Positions 46,281-54,086 of a DNA stretch of 64,000 nt are shown here, one piece after another (the stretch's first letter is position 1; each line of letters starts with the position of its first letter). Both the position numbers and the translations under genes were made by a program. The stretch comes from Aurantiochytrium sp. KH105 (taxonomy: Eukaryota; Sar; Bigyra; Thraustochytrida; Thraustochytriidae), in contig BGKB01000007.1 in the NCBI GenBank assembly GCA_003116975.1, forward strand, positions 62,001 through 126,000. Direction: 5' to 3'. The notes below the pieces were generated by a model. The model searched no databases. It was not told the origin of the DNA and was given only the letters and a program-made list of their open reading frames with translations.

Positions 46281-47695
46281 CTTGCCTTAGTTCGTCTACC
46301 TTCGCTGCAACAGGGGTGCTCCTCAGGAATCTCAATCACCTCGTCGCTCCGAGCTGTCTGCTCTGCTCTGCTCTTGCCGTCCCGTGCCGAGCTCCCCTGC
46401 GCGGTCGACTCGAGCTTGGCCCTCGGTCTCCCGCGGCCAAGAGTTTTGCCTCGCCGCCGCTGCTGCGGTCGGTGCACGTGCTCGCGCGTCGAGCGATTCA
46501 GGACTAGGCCTGTCGCGACGAGGTGGCGCGGCCGGCTGGGCGGGTGTGTGCGCGTTTGGTTTGTGCTTGCGCGTGCTTGCCTATCCCGCCTGCTTGCGAG
46601 AGAGCCGCGCGTGTGCGTGTGTGTGTGTGCGCGCGGGAGGCGCGCGGCGCGCGCGGCCGCGGCAGGTGGGCGGAGGTGGAAGGGGTGTCCGCTGTTTAGG
46701 CCTCAGCCTAAAGGCGCCAGGACGCAGCAGCAGCAGCTGGAAAGAAGGAAAGAAAGAAAGAAAGAAAGAGCAAGTGCAGCGCGTGCCGCGTCTCTTCCTC
46801 AACAGCAAGCGAGGCAGGCTTTCTGCAGGCAGGCAGGCAGGCAGGCAGGCTGGCAGGCTTGGCGTCCGCGCGCGAGGCTGCTGCGCTTGCGAGGCTCGAA
46901 GCCAGGCCTGGCGGTCGGTCGTCGGTCAGTGCCCGCGAGCGATCGACGAGCTCGTGCTTTTTCTGCAGGTCTCGCGCGGGTGGCTGGGCGGGTGGGCGGG
47001 CGGGTGGCTGGCGGAATGGACGAGACCTCAGCGCTGCGTGGCTTGCTTCTGCGAACGCGCTCGCTCCTAAGCAAGCAAGCGGAGTAAGGAAGGAAGTAAG
47101 TAAATCAGCTCTGCACTGCTCTGCTCTGCTCTGCTCTGCTCTGCTCTGCTCTGCTCCGCGCCTCGTCCGCCTCGACGGCGTGCTCGTCGCTCCGCTGCTT
47201 TCGGGTTCTGCCCTCGCTCCTCGCCTCGCAGGCCGCCGGCACGATCGATGCTGCGCCCTCGCCGAGGTCCCTTTCTCCTGCTCCCTCGCTGCTCCGGGAC
47301 TTCGCCGCCTCCGCCGCAAATGGACGCCCCTCCCTCCCTCCCTCGTCGCGGGATCGGGCTTGGCCGGGAAGCCTGGATTCCTGGCCTCGTCCTCGTCCTC
47401 GTCCCCGTCCTCGCTGCTGCTGCTGCTGCTACCGCTGCTGCAGCTGCTCTTCTCGGCTGCGGCTTCACTCACCTGGACTCCGTCTCAGCGGCTCAGCGGG
47501 CTCGGTCGGGGTTGCGGATTTGCGAGGCCGCGCCTCGGGAAGCCCGACCTCGAAACGGACGCCTTCGGCGCTTGCGAGCGCGGCCTTGCGAGCGCGGCCT
47601 TGCTCGCACGTCAACAAATCGATCGCTCACAGTCAATCTAACACCAAAGAATCGCATTCCCCCTCGCAGCTGCAGCTGCAGCATCAGCAACAGCG

Positions 47696-47726
<31 letters not shown>

Positions 47727-49809
47727 TGCGCTACGCTGCGAACCGCCAGCAAAAGGAGTAGAGTAAAGTACCCGAGCGCGCCTCCGCGTCGAGCCAGCGT
47801 CTAGCCAGCTTGGCTCCTCCATCCTTCGCTCTGCCGCGGCGTGGCTCGAGGCTGCTCCGATCCGCCCGGGGGTCATTTCACTCTTCGCCTCCCTCTCCAC
47901 CAGCCTCCGCCAGACGTGCCGGCCGGCGCCCTCCAAGGCCACCACAACCAGCACCAACATAACATCGCCTTCGTCGTCGACCAGCTTCTTCGAGCTCGGC
48001 GACGGCCCTGGCCGGCCACGCAGCGGCGGTGCGGCTGGACCTTTTCTTCCCGGAGGTCCAGCACCCATCCACGTCGCGGCCGCGCGCGTGCTCGGTGTTG
48101 GCAGCCGCAGAGCAGCTGGCGGTGCTGGCGGGCGGGCCAGGTGCGGATGGACTCGCAGTCGCGAGCGGCCGTCGCGACGAAGCGTGGCGAGGCACGGCGA
48201 CCGGCGGTGCAGGCCCCGCAAACACGCGGAGGTACAAACGCATGCGTCTCGTTCGCAGCGAGCATGCGTGCACGAAGACGCTTGCGTGCCTGTGTGCGTG
48301 CGAGCGAGCGGGCGAGCTGCTGCAGCTGCAGCTGCTGCTGCAGCAGCGCCCAGCACAAGATCAGATCGTCGGCACCGACGCAAGACAACAAAACACAAGC
48401 CAACAAAACGCGAGACAACGTAGACGACGGCATCGTAACGTATGCCCGCCCCCACAGATGGTCCGCCAGGGGGCGAATAATAAGTCTCCTCACGGTCAAC
48501 ACATCGCTCTCAATATCGGCCATGCGTCATCGAGCGCTCTCAACTCCGCTGCCGTCTGCGCCGCGGCTCCGACTCGACGCGCGACGAGGGAGGGAGGGAG
48601 GGAAGCCTCGCCCGGCCCGGCCCGGCATGGCATGGCATGGCATGGCACGGCAGCCTGGCTGCCAGGGCGCCTGGACTGGCCGACGCTCGGCGGCCGCGGA
48701 GGCGGCGGCCACTCTCCACTGCGGGATTTGCCATTACATTTTATTGCGCGCTCCTTCCTGTGTGAGTTGAAGGAGGGATGAGAAACGATCGATCAAATGC
48801 AAGAACGAACTGGATTGGCTTGGCACGGCCGTGGACTGAATATCCGCGCCGCGTGGAATCGCAGTGGCGGTGGAAGGAGAGGGGGATCCAACGCGGGAAG
48901 GGATGAAGGAAGGAGAGGAGGCGAGGAAGGATGGAAGAAAAGAAACGGACCCAGCTTCGCAGGCATCTCGAGCGCAAGACCGTTCTCGGATTCCTGGCAA
49001 ACGGTACCCTCGGAGATGATTGGGGCGGTCAGCCAGCCACCACCCACACCTGCGAGCGGCGCCTCCGTCTCGAGACGATGCGCCGCACCATTTCCGTACT
49101 TTTCATTAATTGAGATACTGATTGGTTTGAGGCGATCGATCCGCCAGATCGAATATCATAAAAACATGGCCCAAACGACCCTCCATGGCTGGCCGGTCGA
49201 CCGATCACTACGATCATGAGTCGGAGAACAAATCGTGCCAGCCAAGAATCGGACCCGAACTCCCCGACGTGAAGGACCGCGACATGGACTCCGGCTCCGA
49301 CGACCCTCGCGGCAACGGATAAGCAAGAAGCGCTGACGCGGCATGCAATCAAGTCAAACGGCTTGGTGCCCCGACGGACTTTACTTTCACTGATACGAGG
49401 AATCCTCCTTGCTCTGGTCTTGACTGTCTTCCGGGCATGTGTGCTAGCAAGAATCGGCCGACCGGAAGTCTTTTGCTGTCCATTTCGAATGTCTTGGCCT
49501 TGACCGTACTCTCGTCCGATACATTCGGAAGGACAAAAGTCCAAGTCCAAGACCTCTGCTGCTGGCTGCTAGCCGCCGCAGCCAATGCTGCGTGAGTCTG
49601 AGATCCCGTTTCGGTCCCCGATCCTCTTCCACAAGTCCCGCCCTGTCAGACTGCCAGATCTTGCGGCGCCAAATGTACACCATATTGACTACGATAAAAT
49701 CCCAACACCGTTGATGCGGCTCCCCGTGATCTGTGAGTCAAGCTCAAGATCATAGGCCGCTGCCGGCCCTTACCAACCGAAGAGGCCCAAATAAAAGACC
49801 CTTTTGTAA
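46281..49809. other. 3.5 kb gene-poor, repeat-rich region
   Basis: It runs from the MHYT gene start to the inverted-repeat element. Up to about 48.8 kb it is GC-rich and full of short repeats: (GAAA)n near 46742, (GGCA)n near 46823-46851, (CTCTG)n, CAACAG units near 47690-47729, CTGCAG runs and GGCAT units near 48625. Open frames here on both strands are Arg/Ala/Ser/Pro-rich and carry no domain. Between 48.8 and 49.8 kb composition is more even, and a minus-strand stretch (49349-49585: SWTWTFVLPNVSDES, then SKRLPVGRFLLAHMP) could be a decayed exon, but it cannot be assigned. Confidence 0.5.
47108..47157. repeat. (CTCTG)n pentanucleotide repeat
   Basis: About nine near-perfect units. Shorter runs of the same unit lie at about 46358-46374 and 36934-36967, each in GC-rich DNA upstream of a gene. 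Confidence 0.9.
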
Positions 49810-49869
49810 AGACCGTCTATTTCTGAGCAAATTATTACGGAGATTTGACAGACCCGAAAATCCGCACTT
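49810..49869 (+). repeat. Left terminal inverted repeat
   Basis: Outer part AGACCGTCT, a 16-base AT-rich spacer, then the conserved inner block ending TCCGCACTT. TAA precedes it. Confidence 0.75.
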
Positions 49870-50127
49870 GCGTTTCGCAGACCGCGGCGAGGGCGTCTGG
49901 CTTCGGCTCGGCCTGGAGAGCGCGAATCTGGTCTTTTCGAGCCACGAAATTTCGTAGACGAAAAGTTATCCCGTTTGCGGGCCGCGTGGGGTGGTGGTAA
50001 TAGGCGCTAATATGGGCAGAGAGTACCAAGTCGTAATTGGGCAAAGGTAGACGCAAAAGCGCCAAATAAGGTACCAATGACTGTTGAAACTCCCAGCATC
50101 CTGAACAAGCTCCTGGTGCGGTGAGCG

Positions 50128-51019
50128 ATGACATCTTGTTCGAGAAACCGCTCTTGGGAAGTACACTTGCTGAGCGTTTTTCGTTGTGGCACGGTTCGTG
50201 GTTCTCGTCGGCCTGGGTGCCATGCTTCACCGAGCGGTGCAACAAAGGAAGGCTCCGACAGCTTTTCAGGCCAACATCTATCACAGCAGCAAGCACAGCA
50301 GCAACGATCGGCAAACTTTGTCGATTCCGAGCGGCAAGATGTCGTTGCATACGCAGTTCGTCGCATGGTGGAGTCGATGGACCATCGTGGAGACTTGCTT
50401 ATGCGAGCCACGACCTCGACTGGGATCGACTTGCGTGATGATGCCCACAATGACGAGGATACAATTGAGCAAGCGTGCGAGACGATCGGCGTGGACAACG
50501 CAACGCCAATAGCAAGCAATGGCTCGCAAGCGATGATCAGCCTGCGAGACGGGAGAAGCGATATGCCAGAGTATGTGCTCGCGGTCCACCATGTTCTTCC
50601 AGCGAAACCTTAATGTTGGGCGCGGCGGCCTCATCACGGCTCGGCTTACGGTAGCGACTACATGGGCCCTTACAGGGAGCGAGTCGAAGAGCTTTTGGGA
50701 CTAGGCGTCGAGAACTCGTCGCACAAGATGGGGCCAGGTGTGATGCGCGCGCAACTCGAGAATGAGTTCCCAGGACGATTGTGTCTTCCTTCTAAGGAAC
50801 GCATCAAGTTGCTCATCGGGCAGCTCAGCACTCAATAGAAGGCTCGAGAGCAAGCTGAAAGAATGGCAAAGGGCAGCAAAGCTTGCACCGAAGGACGCAG
50901 CAGCTGCAGCAGTTATGCAGTCTGGGTCATCAGGAAGGGGGCGAAAAGGCATGGAAGCCAAATTTGCCAACGAGATCCAACTTCTTACGGTCACGAACCC
51001 AAGCAAGACACTTAAGTAG
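50128..51019 (+). pseudogene. Broken coding remnant inside the TIR element
   Basis: Frame 1 from ATG 50128 reads well from about SQQQAQQQRSANFVDSE to GRSDMPE and then meets a stop at 50611. A strong donor (A|GTATGT at 50573) and an acceptor (TTACAG|GGAG at 50675) would remove that stop and continue in frame as ERVEELLGLGVENSSHKMGP and ending LIGQLSTQ at 50838. The coding signal then continues in the +2 frame (RRLESKLKEWQRAAKLAP to SKTLK, stop 51017), so at least one frame change has occurred. The block ENSSHKMGPGVMRAQLENEF plus PGRLCLPSKERIKLLIGQL resembles a short helical module I associate with protist transposon-like proteins, but I cannot name a family. Confidence 0.5.
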
Positions 51020-51435
51020 ATCATGGAGACTGTTCTTGATCAACGCGGTGGGCCCAAGCCAGCTAGCTTCCCTACAGACACCCAGATCAAAGGAAATATT
51101 GCCAACGTCAAGACCAAATATCGCAAAATGCAAGCAAAACCGACCAACAACGATATCTAACAGCAAGTTTGTCTTCTCCACGCGTTTTCTTGTCTGTGCC
51201 TGCCATCTAGCCCAGCTGCGCGGCAGTCTCCTCCCCGAACACGGTCGCAAAGCCCGCGCAAAGTCGCCCTTTCGCGCAGTTCTGCGCTGGTCCATCGTCG
51301 ATGATTAGACGCGTGAGGTGAAAAAAGGGAGGTGACACAACTTTACAACGAAGGCTTGCACGGCCGTGCCGCCGGGTGTTCTGGGCAGCCAGGCGGCGGC
51401 GGAGCAAGCCTGCGCGCCGGCGAGGCGATTGGCTG

Positions 51436-51504
51436 AAGTGCGGAATATCGCGAGTGCCAAATCTCCGTAACCTATCGTCTCCAGGTCTTTCGTGGAGACG
51501 GTCT
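51436..51504 (-). repeat. Right terminal inverted repeat
   Basis: The inner block begins AAGTGCGGAATATCGCG and ends CAAATCTCCGTAA. The spacer is longer than on the left and holds an 8-base hairpin stem CGTCTCCA/TGGAGACG (51476-51483 and 51493-51500). TAA follows. Confidence 0.75.
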
Positions 51505-51536
51505 TAATAAAAAATTATAATAAAAAAAAAGGGCTC

Positions 51537-54074
51537 ATGGCTGGAGGGCAACGAGTAATACGCAACATTTTTTTCGCAAGCCCTCTTGAGGTGGTGGGGA
51601 ATTTTTCCCGTGCCCGCCCTCCTCAAAATCCAATTGTTTGCTGGTACTGCGCCGGCAACGCGTCCACGCCTCGCCCTTGCTGTCACTCGAAGCACGGAAT
51701 CCGTATTGACGCAGTGCTCCGTCGCAGAGCGATGATCTCGTCGCCGGACGTGGACGTTGATGTCTCGTCGCCGAACGTGGACGTTGATGTCTCGTCGCCA
51801 AACGTGGGTATCGAGGTCTCGGCCAGGGAGTGCTACGACAACATAGACAAGTTCTGGCGAAGCTGCGGCAGTTTCCACGCGTGTGGCTTCGCAGATACAC
51901 GTCTCGGGGAGCAACGAGCCTGCACCTCGAATTCATCTCCGATCTTACAATCTGACGATGCGAACGAGCACGCGATTGATTCGTTGATCAACGAGGTCTC
52001 GGCCGGGGAGTGCTTCGACAAGATACACAAGTTCTGGCGAAACTGCGGCAGCTTCCGCGCGTGTGGCTTCGCAGATACGCGTCTCGGGGAGCAACGAGCT
52101 TGCACCTCGAATTCATCTCCGATCTTACAATCTGACGATGCGAACGAGCACGCGATTGATTCGTTGTCAAACGCGATTAACGAGGCCTCGGCCGGGGAGT
52201 GCTTCGACAAGATAAACAAGTTCTGGCGAAGCTGCGGCAGTTTCCGCGCGTGTGGCTTCGCAGATACACGTCTCAGGGGTCAACGAGTTTGCACCTCGAC
52301 ATCATCACTGATTGACGATGCGAATGAACATGCGAATAGCTCAGGCCCTGTTCACAATGAGTCACGCTTATTCTCAGAACAGGATGAAGGCTCAATCTGG
52401 AATGCAGAGCAAGTCGCAGAATGTCTTTCATCATTCTCTGCGTCTGGTGAGCCTTGCATTGGCATGTATCTGCTCACAAGAAAGCACAAAGTCATGTCGA
52501 GACACTACAGGCTCGAGATTCCTCCATACAACGACCCTGTGGAGGTAGAATTGGAGATAAGACTCAAAACACTCTGCACCCTCGTGCCGTGGTGGTGCTC
52601 GCCGGTTATCCTGAAATTGGAAGCGGCAGAACAGCTGGAACAGGACGCCATCATTGCGCGTAACTCTGGTCGCTTTCGAAAGGCGGCGGGCTTAAGATCG
52701 AAAGCAAGGAGGCTAAGAGGCCAGCCTCGAGTCTACAACTTTCTGAAGCGCGTCCCTCGCACAGGTTGGGAGGCATTTGTTCATAAACAGCACGGAGAAG
52801 CCATCGACCGAGACGTAGCTTTTCGCCGGTACATGAGAATGGACCTTGCTGCCTTTGAGTCTCTCATGCACGTCATTGGGGACCACCGGGATCTGCAGAG
52901 AGATGCCACAAAAGCAAAACGCTCGGACATTGTTGTCTGTTGCCCCCGCACTATCGTGGCAGTGACTCTGATGTTTTTGGGAGGTGACAGTCTTCTTTCC
53001 ATTGCTGAACAATTTGGCCTTCATCGTGATACTATCCCACGACTTGCCCGTGACGGTGTCAATGCACTCCTGGCATACGAAGACCACTTCATTGACTCAA
53101 ATCCTTTCAGCTCGCCCGAGAAGCTTGAAGCGCTTGCAACGGGATTCAATAAACGCACTTACAATTATGACAAAGGACTGAGAACAATGCAAAATTGTGT
53201 GGGTGCCGTCGATGGCATTGTCATTCGTATGCTTAAGCCGGATGTGGCTGAAGTCGAACGATTCCGGAATCCAAAAGGGTACTATGCGCTCACGTTTCAG
53301 TGTATGTGCGACGCTGATCACATCATCACATTCGCTTCAAAGTACCACTACGGTAGCACAACAGACTCTAACGCTTTCAGACTCTCTACACTTGGCAGGG
53401 CCGTCTACGAGAAAAAAAGATTGGGGGATAAATACTGGATCGCAGCTGACAATGCCTACGCTTGCACCAATGAGATTCTTACTCCGTTCTCGCGAATGTC
53501 CCGGGCAATCAAGCATATTTCTTTCAATGAGAAACTGTCTTCGCTGCGATGCCGCATTGAGATCACATTTGGCATTCTGACGAACAAATTTCGAATCCTA
53601 CGCTACATAAGGACGAGCTGTGTTGAGTTTGCGCAAGGAATCTTTCGCACTTGTGTCTTACTTCACAATCACTGCCGAAGGCGTAATGCACGCCTTGGCG
53701 TCCAAAGCGTGCGGCGACAAACTGAATATCGCGTAGAGACGAATAGCGATGGTACCACTGATATTCAAGATTTCTCGAGTATTCGCGTCATCGACGAATC
53801 TACTCCTCGGAACGCCTCTGAGGCTGCAGATTTCTCGATCGATACTGGCGGTGGTCGATTATGTGAAACTACGCCCACGAATAGCATGAAAACATCTCGT
53901 CGCAACGCTCTTGCAACTCATTTGGGTCGGTTCTACAAATTTGACATGGCAAAAGCACGAAAGCGCTGGCGCAAACACGTTGATGAAGAAATGCAACGAA
54001 GGGAGGAGCGCGCAGCCAAACGAAGGAATACTAGCACAGTAATTGAGGCGCAAGACTCGACGGAACTCAATTGA
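51537..54074 (+). CDS. PIF/Harbinger DDE transposase (DDE_Tnp_4)
   Basis: An 845-residue protein from ATG 51537; an upstream GTG at 51492 lies in the neighbouring terminal repeat and is unlikely. Residues about 90-265 hold three tandem copies of a 55-63 residue Cys-containing unit (KFWRSCGSFHACGFADTRL). A helix-turn-helix (DSLLSIAEQFGLHRDTIPRL) is at about 480-500. The catalytic core is complete: CVGAVDGIVIRM with Asp559, GSTTDSNAF with Asp610, IAADNAYACTNEILTPF, and LRCRIEITFGILTNKFRIL with Glu675. The tail is basic (KARKRWRKHVDEEMQRREER). It cuts and pastes DNA with TIRs and makes 3-bp TWA duplications in known members. The frame is intact over its whole length, so recent activity is possible. 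Confidence 0.9.
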   Translation: MAGGQRVIRNIFFASPLEVVGNFSRARPPQNPIVCWYCAGNASTPRPCCHSKHGIRIDAVLRRRAMISSPDVDVDVSSPNVDVDVSSPNVGIEVSARECYDNIDKFWRSCGSFHACGFADTRLGEQRACTSNSSPILQSDDANEHAIDSLINEVSAGECFDKIHKFWRNCGSFRACGFADTRLGEQRACTSNSSPILQSDDANEHAIDSLSNAINEASAGECFDKINKFWRSCGSFRACGFADTRLRGQRVCTSTSSLIDDANEHANSSGPVHNESRLFSEQDEGSIWNAEQVAECLSSFSASGEPCIGMYLLTRKHKVMSRHYRLEIPPYNDPVEVELEIRLKTLCTLVPWWCSPVILKLEAAEQLEQDAIIARNSGRFRKAAGLRSKARRLRGQPRVYNFLKRVPRTGWEAFVHKQHGEAIDRDVAFRRYMRMDLAAFESLMHVIGDHRDLQRDATKAKRSDIVVCCPRTIVAVTLMFLGGDSLLSIAEQFGLHRDTIPRLARDGVNALLAYEDHFIDSNPFSSPEKLEALATGFNKRTYNYDKGLRTMQNCVGAVDGIVIRMLKPDVAEVERFRNPKGYYALTFQCMCDADHIITFASKYHYGSTTDSNAFRLSTLGRAVYEKKRLGDKYWIAADNAYACTNEILTPFSRMSRAIKHISFNEKLSSLRCRIEITFGILTNKFRILRYIRTSCVEFAQGIFRTCVLLHNHCRRRNARLGVQSVRRQTEYRVETNSDGTTDIQDFSSIRVIDESTPRNASEAADFSIDTGGGRLCETTPTNSMKTSRRNALATHLGRFYKFDMAKARKRWRKHVDEEMQRREERAAKRRNTSTVIEAQDSTELN
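51738..51818 (+). repeat. Three tandem copies of a 27 bp unit
   Basis: In-frame copies at 51738-51764, 51765-51791 and 51792-51818 encode SS-P-D/N-VDVDV-type units near the transposase N-terminus. The third copy is the most diverged and runs into the larger repeat that follows. Confidence 0.92.
51813..52340 (+). repeat. Three tandem copies of a 160-190 bp coding unit
   Basis: Units begin at 51813, 51993 and 52182 with GAGG(T/C)CTCGGCC and stay in frame. Units 1 and 2 are nearly identical at the DNA level, unit 3 is more diverged and shorter. Each encodes a conserved C-x(9)-C...C pattern (ECFDKIHKFWRNCGSFRACG). Confidence 0.93.
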
Positions 54075-54086
54075 CTGAATATGAAC

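Larger units (their letters stand above)
49810..51504. mobile_element. 1.7 kb DNA transposon-like element with TIRs and a TAA target duplication
   Basis: The two ends are inverted repeats. Both start AGACCGTCT, and after an unequal spacer carry a 35-base block (49835-49869 against 51436-51470) that matches at 29 of 35 positions without gaps. TAA flanks both sides (49807-49809 and 51505-51507), the 3-bp duplication typical of PIF/Harbinger transposons. Inside are only fragments of a coding gene and no DDE transposase. The element is therefore best read as a non-autonomous or decayed copy. It stops 32 bases before the ATG of the Harbinger transposase, so it probably inserted into the 5' part of that element or lies next to it. 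Confidence 0.75.

Noticed and set aside
45174-47087. Open frame of 637 codons crossing the MHYT gene on the other strand
   Set aside because: Its first part is the antisense of MHYT and the rest is Arg/Ala/Ser-rich repeat DNA; the MHYT reading has three diagnostic motifs.
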